Positions 8,685-17,024 of a stretch of 43,888 nt of DNA are shown here, piece after piece. The position numbers were made by a program, and so were the translations under genes. Source of the DNA: Myxococcales bacterium (GTDB lineage Bacteria; Myxococcota_A; Polyangia; Polyangiales; Polyangiaceae); the NCBI GenBank assembly GCA_016191785.1, contig JACPVJ010000021.1, forward strand, positions 64,001-107,888, written 5' to 3'. The notes under the pieces are model-generated. The model was not told where the DNA came from, searched no databases, and worked only from the letters and a program-made list of their open reading frames with translations. The number at the start of each line of letters is the position of its first letter. The stretch's first letter is position 1.

Positions 8685-10628
8685 TCAGGCTTCGCCATCC
8701 GAGGTAGCAGGCGCGTCGGTGGCAGCCGAAACGCTGGCTGCAAAGTGCGTCCGCAGCGCCACCAGGGTCTTCTTGCTGACGCCGGGCACGGCCAGCAACG
8801 CCTCGTCGCTCGCCTCGCGCACGCCCACCACCGTACCGAGGGCGTCGAGCAGCGCGCGGCGAGTCTTGGGGCCCACCCCTGGGACGCGGTCGAGCTCGCT
8901 CTCGAAGCGGCGCTTCTTGCCGGTCTGCTTGCGACCGCGGTTCGAGAAGCGGTGCGCTTCGTCCCGGGCGCGGGCGAGCAGGAAGAGCTCGGCGCTCTGC
9001 GGCCGGAGCGCGATCGGGTTCTTCTGACCGGGCAGGTAGACCCGATCGACCAGCTTGTCGCCCAGCGGGTTCTCGCGCTCTTTCGCCAGGCCGACCACGC
9101 AGAGCTCGGGCAGGCCCAGATCGCTTGCGGCGGCCAGCGCCACGGCCAGCTGCCCGCGGCCGCCATCGACCACCAACAGATCCGGCAGCTCCCACTCGGT
9201 CTTGTCGTCGCCGGCCTCGGCGGCGCGCCCGCGACGGAAGCGCCGCGCCAAGACCTCGTACATTGCGCCGTAGTCGTCGCCGTCGCTCACGCCCTTCACG
9301 TGATAGGTGCGGTACCGCTTCTTGTCCGGCGCGCCATCGCTGAATGACACGATGGCGCCCACGGTGTCTTGCCCGCCGAGGTGCGAGATGTCGACGCACT
9401 CGATGCGGCGGGGCACGACCGGCAGCCGCAATCTCTCTTTCAACTGCACCAGCCGCTGGTCCATGTCCTCGGCCGACCGGCGCTTCTCTTCGAACGCGTG
9501 GCGCGCGTTGTCCACGGCCAGCTCGAGCAGCTGGCGCTTCGGGCCGCGCTCCGGCGCAAGAATCTCGACCTTGCGGGCCCGCGTGCCCTCTTCGCGCGCC
9601 AGCTCTTGGCGGCGCTCGGTCAGCCACTCGGCCACGCCCGCCGCGCCCTCGGGCAAGACCGGCACCAGCACCTCGTCCGGGATGAGCCCGGCCGACAGCC
9701 CCTCGACGCCGTAGTGCTCGCGCAAGAACGAGCCCACCAGCTCGTCGTCCGGGAGCTCGACCTTCTTGTGGCTGAAGCTCGAGGCTTCCACCACTCGCCC
9801 CGACCGCACGGTGACGAGCGAGAGCTCGACCAGCTCACCCTCGCGGTACAGCCCGAGCACGTCCTGGTCGCGATCGCTGACCGCCACCACGCGCTGCGCC
9901 TCGCGCACCAGCCAGACCGCGCGCAGCTGGTCGCGATACAGCGCCGCCAGCTCGTATTCCATGCTGCGCGCCGCCTCCGCCATCCGGGCCTCGAGCTCGC
10001 GGGTCAGCTCGTCGTGGCGCGCGGCCAAGAACAGGCTCACCGCGCGCACCTGCTCGGCGTAGCGCCCGCGATCGACCTCGTACACGCAGGGCGCGAGGCA
10101 GCGCTTGATCTGGTATTGCAGGCAGGGCCGCGAGCGACTCTGGAGCTCGCGGTCAGTGCAGGTTCGCAGCTGGAAGTGCTTCTCGATCAAGTTCAGCGTG
10201 CGGCGCGCCGCGGTCGCCGAGTGGTAGGGCCCGAAGTAGCGCGCCTGGTCCGCGGCCGGGCGCCGCACCAGCTCGAGCCGCGGCCAGTCGTGGTCGAGCG
10301 AGAGCCGCAGCGTCAGGAACTCTTTGTCGTCGCGCAGCTTGACGTTGTACCGAGGCCGGTTCTCCTTGATCAGGCTGTTCTCGAGGATGGCGGCTTCCTT
10401 CTCGGTGCGGGTCACCACCGTGTCGAAGTCGGCCAGGTGCTTCTGCAAGAGCGGGATGAAGCCGCGCGAGTCGCTCTGCCCGTCCTGGAAGTAGCTCCGC
10501 ACCCGCGCGCGCAAGCTCTTGGCTTTTCCGATGTAGAGCGCCGCACCCGCGCCGTCGCGAAAGACGTAGCAACCCGGTCGCGCGGGCAACGCTTTCAGCT
10601 TCTCAGCGACGGGTTCGGGGAGGGTCAC
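8685..10628 (-). CDS. uvrC: Excinuclease ABC subunit C
   Basis: This encodes 647 residues starting at the GTG at 10628, which gives the normal UvrC N-terminus. The open frame runs further upstream, but that part opposes the VanW-like gene and is not UvrC-like. The GIY-YIG nuclease domain occupies about 1-95 (GCYVFRD, LYIGKAKSLRARV, NRPRYNV). The Cys-rich segment (CLQYQIKRCLAPC) and the UVR coiled coil (about 205-240) follow. The RNase H-like 5' nuclease region has ECVDISHLGG and PDLLVVDGGRGQL, and tandem HhH motifs lie at the C-terminus (VPGVGPKTRRALL, VPGVSKKTLVAL). All parts for both incisions in nucleotide excision repair are present. The gene is divergent from the VanW-like gene over only 42 bp. 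Confidence 0.97.
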   Translation of the reverse strand: MTLPEPVAEKLKALPARPGCYVFRDGAGAALYIGKAKSLRARVRSYFQDGQSDSRGFIPLLQKHLADFDTVVTRTEKEAAILENSLIKENRPRYNVKLRDDKEFLTLRLSLDHDWPRLELVRRPAADQARYFGPYHSATAARRTLNLIEKHFQLRTCTDRELQSRSRPCLQYQIKRCLAPCVYEVDRGRYAEQVRAVSLFLAARHDELTRELEARMAEAARSMEYELAALYRDQLRAVWLVREAQRVVAVSDRDQDVLGLYREGELVELSLVTVRSGRVVEASSFSHKKVELPDDELVGSFLREHYGVEGLSAGLIPDEVLVPVLPEGAAGVAEWLTERRQELAREEGTRARKVEILAPERGPKRQLLELAVDNARHAFEEKRRSAEDMDQRLVQLKERLRLPVVPRRIECVDISHLGGQDTVGAIVSFSDGAPDKKRYRTYHVKGVSDGDDYGAMYEVLARRFRRGRAAEAGDDKTEWELPDLLVVDGGRGQLAVALAAASDLGLPELCVVGLAKERENPLGDKLVDRVYLPGQKNPIALRPQSAELFLLARARDEAHRFSNRGRKQTGKKRRFESELDRVPGVGPKTRRALLDALGTVVGVREASDEALLAVPGVSKKTLVALRTHFAASVSAATDAPATSDGEA

Positions 10629-10670
10629 GGGCGTGCCGGCCTGGCGGGGCCGTGATATTAGCGCCGCGGC

Positions 10671-11942
10671 ATGCCGCTTTGGCACAAGCTCTCGCTCGAT
10701 CGCTCTCGCGGCGCGCTGATGCTCGGCGTGGCGGTGGCCGCCGGCCTGGGGATCGGCTTTCTGCTGGTGCCGCGGGCGCCCACGCCCGGCGATCCCAAGG
10801 ACCCCCCGCCGGGCGTGCGGCTCTTGGGCGAGCCGCTGGCCCTGGGCGACGAGGCGCCGAAGCACGCGCTGGACCGCGTGCGCCGGTTCGCGGCCGGCAA
10901 GCTCACCCTCGACGTGGGCGAAGGCCAGAAGCGCGAGCTCCAGTTCGGGCGCCTGGGCGCCGAGATCGACAAGGTGCGGCTGTCCCAGCTGGTGCGCGAC
11001 TGCCGCGACCCCACCAGCCCGCTTCGGATGGCGCGCCGCGGCAGCCGGGAAGACGTGACCCTGCCCGTCCCTATCGTGCTCGACACCAGCGCCGCGGTGG
11101 CCGTGCTCTTGCGCCTCAAGGACGAGCTCGACCGGCTGCCGGTGGACGCGCGGCTCGACCTCGAGAAGCGCACGCTGGTCCCCGAGGTGTCGGGGCGCCT
11201 GCTCGACGTGGACGCTACGCTCGCGGCGCTGCGCTCCGCGACCGCGGCGGGCGAGACCCAGGCCACCGCGGTGTTCGAGGCCCGCCCCCCGCGGCGGGCC
11301 GCGGCTCAGCTCGGCGACGTGAAGTTCGACGCGGTGCTCGGCTGGTTCGAGACCAAGTACAACCGCGGCGACAAGTATCAGGCGCGCACGTTCAACCTGC
11401 GCCTGGCCGCGAGCAAGCTCGACGGCACCGTGCTCTTGCCGGGCGAGGTGTTCGACTTCAACGAGGTGGTCGGCTCCCGCGACGAGGCCAACGGCTACAA
11501 GGTCGCGCCGGTGATCGCCGAAGGCGAGCTGGTGGACGGCATCGGCGGCGGCACCTGCCAGATCTCGGGCACGCTGCACGGCGCGGCGTTCTTCGCTGGG
11601 CTCGACGTCGTCGAGCGCTACCCGCACACGCGGCCGAGCTCGTACATCAAGATGGGGCTCGACGCGACGGTGGTGTACCCGACCATCAACTTCCGCGTGA
11701 AGAACGGCTTCGACTTCCCGGTGGTGCTGCACCAGACGGTGAAAAATGGCGTGGTGCGGGCAGAGGTGCTGGGCCCGCGGCGCGTGCGCACCGTGACCTT
11801 GATTCGCCGCATCGACAGCGCCATCCCCTACGAAGAGGTCGAGCGTGACGACCCGAATCTGCCCGAGGGCGTGCGCGTATTGTCGCAGCGCGGGGTCGCC
11901 GGCTTCAAGCTGCACCGCTATCGCATCGTGCGCGAGGGCTAG
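10671..11942 (+). CDS. VanW-family cell-envelope protein, cut short in its G5-like domain
   Basis: This encodes 423 residues. An N-terminal membrane anchor (about 14-33) is followed by a YoaR-like putative peptidoglycan-binding part and a VanW domain (about 225-365) with LPGEVFDFNEVVG and GGGTCQISGTLH. From about 372 a G5-like domain begins (RTVTLIRRIDSAIPYEE, GVRVLSQRGVAGFK, HRYRIVREG) and is interrupted by TAG at 11940-11942. The next codons in the same frame read HAVRERWNDVYPPTTQIVKVGRG, the missing last strands of that domain. I therefore see a single ancestral gene, 10671-12308, split by an amber codon. The VanW domain itself is intact. GATATT at 10654-10659 is a possible -10; no Shine-Dalgarno is seen. 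Confidence 0.88.
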   Translation: MPLWHKLSLDRSRGALMLGVAVAAGLGIGFLLVPRAPTPGDPKDPPPGVRLLGEPLALGDEAPKHALDRVRRFAAGKLTLDVGEGQKRELQFGRLGAEIDKVRLSQLVRDCRDPTSPLRMARRGSREDVTLPVPIVLDTSAAVAVLLRLKDELDRLPVDARLDLEKRTLVPEVSGRLLDVDATLAALRSATAAGETQATAVFEARPPRRAAAQLGDVKFDAVLGWFETKYNRGDKYQARTFNLRLAASKLDGTVLLPGEVFDFNEVVGSRDEANGYKVAPVIAEGELVDGIGGGTCQISGTLHGAAFFAGLDVVERYPHTRPSSYIKMGLDATVVYPTINFRVKNGFDFPVVLHQTVKNGVVRAEVLGPRRVRTVTLIRRIDSAIPYEEVERDDPNLPEGVRVLSQRGVAGFKLHRYRIVREG

Positions 11943-11948
11943 CACGCG

Positions 11949-12308
11949 GTGCGCGAGCGCTGGAACGACGTCTACCCGCCCACCACGCAGATCGTGAAGG
12001 TCGGCCGGGGGTCGATGCCGAAGGACAGCATCGCGCTCAAGCACGACGAACACCCGGAGTACCTGGCCGACGAGCTCTTGGTCATGACCCAGGGCTTGGA
12101 CGTGGGCGCGAACGACGGCGAGTCGACCGGCCGCGACGTGTCCGAGAGCCGCGAGCCGGGGCAGTTCGGCGAGGCGCGCTGGACGCAGAAGGCCGGGATG
12201 CCCTGGTTCGACGAGGCATCGGGCAAGGAGGGCGAGGCCAGCGACGCGACCGAGAAGAAGCCGGAGAAGAAGAAGGCAAAGAAGGGGGCGAAGGCGAAGA
12301 AGGGGTGA
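11949..12308 (+). CDS. Displaced C-terminal part of the VanW/G5 protein
   Basis: This is in the same frame as the VanW-like gene, two codons after its TAG. A GTG at 11949 could restart translation and give 119 residues. The first part (RWNDVYPPTTQIVKVGRGS) completes the G5-like fold of the preceding protein. It is followed by HPEYLADELLVMTQG and a very Lys-rich tail (about 100-119). It has no signal peptide or independent domain, so on its own it would probably be non-functional. It is either translated by readthrough or reinitiation, or is the remnant of a broken gene. A sequencing error at 11940 would also explain it. Confidence 0.6.
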   Translation: MRERWNDVYPPTTQIVKVGRGSMPKDSIALKHDEHPEYLADELLVMTQGLDVGANDGESTGRDVSESREPGQFGEARWTQKAGMPWFDEASGKEGEASDATEKKPEKKKAKKGAKAKKG

Positions 12309-12318
12309 CGGCGCGAGC

Positions 12319-12741
12319 GCGTTCCCCTGTGGCCGCTGTCGCTCACAGCGACACCGACCACGCCGATGCGTGTTGCGGCGTGGTTTTTGTCGCCTACAGC
12401 GACACCGACCACGCCGATGCGCGTTCCCCTGTGGCCGTTGTCGCTCACAGCGACACCGACCACGTCGGTGCGGCTTGCGGCGTGGTGTTTGTCGCTCACA
12501 GCGACACCGACCACGTCGGTGCGGGCCGGCGCGGAGCTCACAGCGACACCGACCACGCCGATGCGCGTTCCCCTGTGGCCATTGTCGCCCACAGCGACAC
12601 CGACCACGTCGAGCCGCGCCGCAGCGGAGCTCACAGCGACACCGACCACGTCGATCCGCGCCGCAGCGGAGCCCTCAGCGACACCGACCACGTCGATCCG
12701 CGCCGCAGCGGAGCCCGCGGCGACACGGACCACGCGGCCGG
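12319..12741. repeat. Tandem repeat, nine units with 42- or 51-bp spacing, hairpin-forming
   Basis: The core ACAGCGACACCGACCACG recurs, with variation in the last two copies, at 12345, 12396, 12447, 12498, 12540, 12591, 12633, 12675 and 12717. The spacings are 51, 51, 51, 42, 51, 42, 42 and 42 bp, all multiples of three. Inter-core segments fall into a few recurring types, so this is not a CRISPR array. Long units carry the hairpin TGTCGCT-CAC-AGCGACA (for example 12439-12455). Copies 3 and 4 add CACCGAC-CAC-GTCGGTG (12454-12470, 12505-12521). In copies 1, 2 and 5 the second arm is GCCGATG, which still pairs on the minus strand through two G-U pairs. Frames stay open on both strands, which alone does not show coding. 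Confidence 0.85.
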
Positions 12742-12887
12742 GCTGCCCCGGGCCGTTTGCCGCCCACGGCGAGGGGGCCCCGCGAGCGTATGGCCAAGGG
12801 GCGAGCGGACGGCCCGGCCCCCCAGATCCCGACCGCGCCCCCTCCGAGGCCGGTGATCCCCTCCCCGAAATGCTCTAGGCTCGCCGC

Positions 12888-13532
12888 ATGCGTTCTCTCA
12901 GCTGGTCCGCTCTGCCCGTCTTGTTCTTGGCCGTCGCCTGCGGTGGCGCCGGCGAAGCGAGCATCCCTCCCGTCGCACCGGTGTTCAAACCGGTACCCGA
13001 AGAGGGGCTGCGCCACGAAGAGGAAGAGACCAAGACCACCAAGCAGGCAGCGAGCACCGCGAAGGACAAGGACGACGGCGACGACGCCGACGACACGGGC
13101 GACAAGGACAGCCCGAAGCCCGATGCGACGCAGCCCGCGGGGAAGCCCGGCGCAGCGCCCCCACCAGGCGGCAAGGCTCCTCCACCGCCAGCAGCTGGCA
13201 AGGCTCCGCCGCCGCCGCCAGCCGGCAAGGCTCCGCCTCCGCCACCAGCAGCTGGCAAAGCTCCAGCGCCGCCACCAGCTGGCAAGGCTCCTCCGCCTCC
13301 TCCGCCACCCGGTGGCAAGGCTCCTCCTCCACCGCCGCCTGCCGGCAAGGCACCACCACCTCCGCCACCGCCCGGTGGCAAGCCCGGCGCAGCACCACCT
13401 CCGCCACCGCCCGGTGCAAAGCCCGCGGTGCCTCCGCCGACGCCGCCGAAGCCGCCGGTCAAGCCGGCGCCGCCGAAGCCGCCCGCGGCTGCGCCGGCCC
13501 CGCCGCCCCCGCCGGCCGCGCCGAAGAAGTAG
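12888..13532 (+). CDS. Proline-rich repeat lipoprotein
   Basis: This encodes 214 residues. The lipoprotein signal ends in LAVAC (Cys18). An acidic and Lys-rich linker (about 40-90) follows, then a long low-complexity tail made of GKAPPPPP-type units of variable length, continuing as Pro/Ala/Lys to the end. There is no globular domain. Such tails form extended polyproline rods and may span the periplasm or decorate the surface. The gene ends 3 bp before the dehydrogenase gene, so the two may be co-transcribed. TAGGCT at 12876-12881 could be a -10 only 7 bp before the ATG, with no Shine-Dalgarno, suggesting a leaderless message. Confidence 0.75.
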   Translation: MRSLSWSALPVLFLAVACGGAGEASIPPVAPVFKPVPEEGLRHEEEETKTTKQAASTAKDKDDGDDADDTGDKDSPKPDATQPAGKPGAAPPPGGKAPPPPAAGKAPPPPPAGKAPPPPPAAGKAPAPPPAGKAPPPPPPPGGKAPPPPPPAGKAPPPPPPPGGKPGAAPPPPPPGAKPAVPPPTPPKPPVKPAPPKPPAAAPAPPPPPAAPKK

Positions 13533-13535
13533 TCG

Positions 13536-14567
13536 ATGCGCGCGGTCGTGCTCGAGCGCACCGGCGACGCGAGCGAGCTCCTTCTTCGCGACTGCCCCGA
13601 TCCCGAGCTGGGTCCCGACGATGCGCTGGTGCGAGTGCACGCGGTCGGAGTGTGCGGGCGCGATCTGATCGATCGGCGCGGGGGCTTCCCGATGATGAAG
13701 CTCCCGACCATCCTCGGCCACGAGATCGCCGGTGAGGTCGTGGCGGTGGGCAAGCACGTCACACTGGTGGCCGTGGGCGATCGGGTCGCCACGCTGCACC
13801 GGCCCTGGTGCGGCGACTGCCCCAGCTGCGTGGCAGGGCGCACGCTCGATTGCGAGCGCGCCTGGCAGAGCTTCGGCCACACCATCGACGGCGGCTACGC
13901 CGAGCTGGTGGCCGCGCCACAGCGCGCGCTGGTCAAGATCCCCGAGGGCGTGAGCGCCGAACAGGCGGCGCCCCTCGGGTGCACCGCTGCCGTCGCGCTC
14001 CGCGCGCTTCGCGACGGCGCGAAGCTCTCGCTGGGCGAGACGGTGCTGGTCACCGGCGCGAGCGGCGGTGTGGGTCTCCCGGCGATCCAGCTGGCGAAGG
14101 CCGCCGGCGCCCGGGTGATCGCGGTCACCGGCAACGAGTCGAAGCGGGATGCGCTGATCGCCGCCGGCGCCGACGCGGTGGTCGTGGCGCACGACAATCA
14201 GTTCGCGGCCGAAGTGCGGGCGGCGTCCGAAGGCGGGGTGGACGTCGCGGTCGAGCTGACCGGGGCGGCGACCTTCCGCGACGCTCAGAAGAGCCTCAGG
14301 CCCCGCGGCCGCCTGGTGGTGATCGGCAACATCGACGTCGGGAAGGTCAGCCTGGCGCTGGGGCCGCTGATCTTGTTCGGACACACCGTCATGGGCGCGC
14401 GAAGCTACACGCGGCACGACCTGGAAGAGTGCTTCCGCCTGGTGCTCCGCGGCCAGCTTCGACCGAGGGTGGCGGAGCGGCTGCCGCTGTCCGCGGCCAG
14501 GTCCGCGCACGAGCGCCTCGAAGAGCGCTCCGTCACCGGGCGGCTGGTGCTGGTGCCAGGGCTCTGA
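13536..14567 (+). CDS. Zinc-dependent alcohol dehydrogenase-family (MDR) oxidoreductase
   Basis: This encodes 343 residues. The catalytic zinc ligands are visible as Cys40 (GVCGRD) and His62-Glu63 (GHE). The structural zinc site is Cys92, Cys95, Cys98 and Cys106 (CGDCPSC...C). The Rossmann motif is TGASGGVG (173-180), and a downstream NES stretch after VIAVTG is expected to bind the NAD(P) ribose. It therefore belongs to the MDR superfamily and probably oxidises an alcohol or reduces an enone or aldehyde. The substrate cannot be read from the sequence. It follows the Pro-rich lipoprotein gene by 3 bp and precedes the phosphatase gene by 43 bp. Confidence 0.9.
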   Translation: MRAVVLERTGDASELLLRDCPDPELGPDDALVRVHAVGVCGRDLIDRRGGFPMMKLPTILGHEIAGEVVAVGKHVTLVAVGDRVATLHRPWCGDCPSCVAGRTLDCERAWQSFGHTIDGGYAELVAAPQRALVKIPEGVSAEQAAPLGCTAAVALRALRDGAKLSLGETVLVTGASGGVGLPAIQLAKAAGARVIAVTGNESKRDALIAAGADAVVVAHDNQFAAEVRAASEGGVDVAVELTGAATFRDAQKSLRPRGRLVVIGNIDVGKVSLALGPLILFGHTVMGARSYTRHDLEECFRLVLRGQLRPRVAERLPLSAARSAHERLEERSVTGRLVLVPGL

Positions 14568-14610
14568 AGCGGTTCGCGCGCGCGCCGTTCCGTGGCATAG
14601 TTGCCCGATC

Positions 14611-15120
14611 GTGTGGAGGATCGAGCACCGCTTGTACCTGGGCGATCACGAATCGGGCCTGTCTGCCCTGATGGGTGAAGAGCACCCCACCGATCCCGAG
14701 GGCAGCCCCGCGCCCTTCGCCGGGGTCGTCTCGCTCTGCCCGATGCCGCTCTACCCTGGGGTCGAGCTGGCCGGCCCGTCCCGCGACGAGACCGAGTGGC
14801 TGCACATGCCGATCATGGACGGTGGCAACGGCGAGCACGAGTTCGAAGACGCCCTCGGTGTCGCGCTCCCGTTCATCCGCCGTCGCCTGGTCCACGGCAA
14901 CGTGCTGGTCCACTGCGCGGCGGGCATGAGCCGGAGCGTGAGCGTGATCGCAGCCCATCTCTGCGAGCTCGGCAGCAGCGTCGAGGCGGCGTTCGAGCAC
15001 GTGGCGGGGGCCAAGGCCCTCGCCTTGGCCCACCTGGGATACTCGCCCGATCTGCTCATCGCCCCGGCTTGGGAGTTCCGCTCGGCCCTCCGGCGTCGGT
15101 ACGGGAGGCGAGACGACTAG
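14611..15120 (+). CDS. Dual-specificity protein phosphatase-like protein
   Basis: This encodes 169 residues from a GTG start. The cysteine phosphatase signature HCAAGMSRS (101-109) provides nucleophile Cys102 and Arg108. Asp70 (HMPIMDGG) is well placed as the general acid. The length and the early LYLGDHESG segment fit compact DSP proteins, which act in the cytoplasm on phospho-Ser/Thr/Tyr or other phosphate esters. Myxobacteria have many Ser/Thr kinases, but none is encoded here, so the partner is unknown. The gene may share a transcript with the dehydrogenase, although a CATAGT-like -10 lies just upstream. Confidence 0.88.
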   Translation: MWRIEHRLYLGDHESGLSALMGEEHPTDPEGSPAPFAGVVSLCPMPLYPGVELAGPSRDETEWLHMPIMDGGNGEHEFEDALGVALPFIRRRLVHGNVLVHCAAGMSRSVSVIAAHLCELGSSVEAAFEHVAGAKALALAHLGYSPDLLIAPAWEFRSALRRRYGRRDD

Positions 15121-15149
15121 GTCGGGAAATCCAAGGACTTCGGCCGTTC

Positions 15150-15190
15150 GGCCCGCGGGCCTTGACTCCGATGGGTCCCCTGGCCAATAA
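15150..15190 (+). promoter_or_regulatory. Possible promoter with adjoining 12-bp palindrome before the TetR gene
   Basis: GGCCCGCGGGCC (15150-15161) is a perfect palindrome directly followed by TTGACT (15162-15167). A 17-bp spacer leads to CAATAA (15185-15190), 50 bp before the ATG. The -35 is good and the -10 poor. The palindrome could be an operator or part of a terminator for the upstream gene. Confidence 0.3.
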
Positions 15191-15240
15191 GCCGGAGCGG
15201 AGGGCGAGGCCCCGGAGAACTACGGGACCTCAAGACGACC

Positions 15241-15927
15241 ATGAATTCCGTGGAAACTTTTACTCATCCCGAGCCTTCGAACGGCGGTGGCAACGGCGCC
15301 GCGAACCGCGCAGTGGACTGGGAGAACCCCCGGGTTGCCGCCATCTTGTCGGCCGCCGCCACCTGCTTCGCCCGCAAGGGGTTCAGCGCCACCACCCTCG
15401 CCGAGATCGGCAAAGAGCTCGGCCTCCGCAAGAGCATCGTCCACTACTACTTCGCGAGCAAGAACGCGCTGATCCACGAGGTGCAGAGCTTCACCCAGAA
15501 GCGCTACCTCGAGAAGGTGAAGGGCTCGCTCAGCTCGAGCGACGGCGGGACGAAGCAGCGCATGATGAGCGCGCTCGATTCGCTCTGGGGCTCGCTCCAA
15601 GACAACCGGACCATGGTCGGCCTGAACATCGAGGTCTGGGCCGCGGCACGCCGGGACCCCGAGCTGCGCAAGCGCGCCGCCACCTTGCAGCACGACGCCC
15701 GAGCCTTGATCGCCGAAGGCGTGGCCGACGTGCTCGAGATCGACGCCAAGGATTTCCCGCCCATGGAAGCCCTGTCGGTCCTGATCTTGGCCGTCCTGAA
15801 CGGGCTGGCCGTCGCCCAGGAGCTCGAGGGCGAGAAGGACGCCAAGGCAAAAGAGGCCTACCAGACCTTCCTTTACCTCCTGCGCCTGGGAATGAAGGCG
15901 ATGGAGACCCCGGCCCAGAAGAGCTGA
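15241..15927 (+). CDS. TetR-family transcriptional regulator
   Basis: This encodes 228 residues. After a Gly/Asn-rich N-terminal extension of about 28 residues comes the TetR helix-turn-helix: AAATCFARKGFSATTLAEIG, then GLRKSIVHYYFASKNAL (about 35-78). The C-terminal helical ligand domain (about 95-215) is of usual length but does not reveal the ligand. The neighbours (phosphatase upstream, peptidase and holB downstream) do not share an obvious pathway. The peptidase gene begins 50 bp after the stop on the same strand and could be co-transcribed. Confidence 0.9.
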   Translation: MNSVETFTHPEPSNGGGNGAANRAVDWENPRVAAILSAAATCFARKGFSATTLAEIGKELGLRKSIVHYYFASKNALIHEVQSFTQKRYLEKVKGSLSSSDGGTKQRMMSALDSLWGSLQDNRTMVGLNIEVWAAARRDPELRKRAATLQHDARALIAEGVADVLEIDAKDFPPMEALSVLILAVLNGLAVAQELEGEKDAKAKEAYQTFLYLLRLGMKAMETPAQKS

Positions 15928-15977
15928 CGGGCTCGCCGAATTTGAAAACCGGCCCCGTCCAGGGCATCTTCGCTGCC

Positions 15978-17024
15978 GTGAAGCCCGCGCTCCTGCCTGC
16001 CCTCGCCCTCGCGCTCGGCTGCGCGGCGACCGCGGGAGCCTTTCCGATCGCGCCTCGCCCGCAGAAGCCGGCCGCCTTGCCGGGCCTGGGCGATAGCCCG
16101 TGGGCCGGCTTGCTCGAGGTGCGCCTGCCCTCCCAGACCGATCTGGCGCTCTTGCAGCGCTTCGAGCAGCCGCGGATCGAACGACAAGGCGAGTGGCGCG
16201 CCTTCTACCAAGGCCGCTTCGGTCCCGCGACGTGGACCGCACCACCCATGCTGTCGTGGACGCTCAGCGCGTGGCAACCGACCAAGCGCGAGGGCTCGGC
16301 GCTCGAGCTGGTGATGATCCCCGCGCGTGAGATCGTCGGCCCCGAGCTCGGAAGCGCAGAGCTCCTTCCCTCGTGGCGACTCGAAGCACCGCCACGCGTC
16401 GATGCGGCGTTCGTCAGCGCCTCGCGCACGCCCCGCTGTCAGCCGTGGCAGCGGCCGTACTCGGTCACGCTGGCGCGCTACGGCGGCGAGCGCGACACCT
16501 TCGAGCTGCTCGAGTGCGACGGCTCGGTGGCCCTCGACGCCCTCGATCGACTGAGCGTGGCGGCCAGGCCGGCAGGCGCCGACCGCCCCGACCTGCCGCT
16601 GCCCCTCGAGCCGATGGCCGAGAGCGAAGCGCTGGGCGAGTGGGTGCCCAACGTGCGCCTGCTCGATCCGCGCCTTCTATGGGTGGTGGCGCGCATCTCC
16701 GAGGCCTTCCCGGCCCGCCCCATCTACCTGATCAGCGGGTATCGCCGCGACGGACACGACAGCCTTCACAAGAAGGGTCGCGCCCTCGACTTGTTCGTGA
16801 TGGGCGTCTCGAACGAAGCGGTGATGAAGCTCTGCCGCACGCTCAAAGACGTGGGCTGCGGCTTCTACCCCCACAACAAGTTCATCCACGTGGACGTGCG
16901 TCCGCCGGGCACCGGTCACGCGGTGTGGGTCGACGTCTCCGAGCCCGGGCAGCCGTCGCGCTACGTCGACAGCTGGCCGGGCATCGTCGAGAGCGGCGCG
17001 CTGTCCTGGGGCAACGGCGAGTGA
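15978..17024 (+). CDS. Exported peptidase M15-like (DUF882) protein
   Basis: This encodes 348 residues from a GTG that gives a signal peptide ending near ATAGA (a Cys at 15 could alternatively be lipidated). The central region (about 40-215) is unique. Residues about 225-340 hold the zinc peptidase core: ISGYRRDG, SLHKKGRALD (His264, Asp271), then FYPHNKFIHVDV (His304, Asp306). These match the His-Asp-His zinc site of M15/DUF882 enzymes that cut peptidoglycan peptides. It therefore probably trims the cell wall in the periplasm. Its stop overlaps the GTG of holB by 4 bases, so the two are coupled in translation despite unrelated roles. Confidence 0.85.
   Translation: MKPALLPALALALGCAATAGAFPIAPRPQKPAALPGLGDSPWAGLLEVRLPSQTDLALLQRFEQPRIERQGEWRAFYQGRFGPATWTAPPMLSWTLSAWQPTKREGSALELVMIPAREIVGPELGSAELLPSWRLEAPPRVDAAFVSASRTPRCQPWQRPYSVTLARYGGERDTFELLECDGSVALDALDRLSVAARPAGADRPDLPLPLEPMAESEALGEWVPNVRLLDPRLLWVVARISEAFPARPIYLISGYRRDGHDSLHKKGRALDLFVMGVSNEAVMKLCRTLKDVGCGFYPHNKFIHVDVRPPGTGHAVWVDVSEPGQPSRYVDSWPGIVESGALSWGNGE

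Noticed and set aside
10629..12053. N-terminal extension of UvrC
   Set aside because: It is open in frame, but lies opposite the VanW gene and has no UvrC similarity; the GTG at 10628 gives the standard N-terminus.
11972..12733. Minus-strand protein with GVVGVAV repeats
   Set aside because: The frame results from the stop-free tandem repeat and runs into the antisense of the VanW tail; no ribosome site or signal was seen.
12319..12741. CRISPR-like array
   Set aside because: The segments between cores are themselves repeated and too short (15-33 bp in two size classes), and no cas gene is present.
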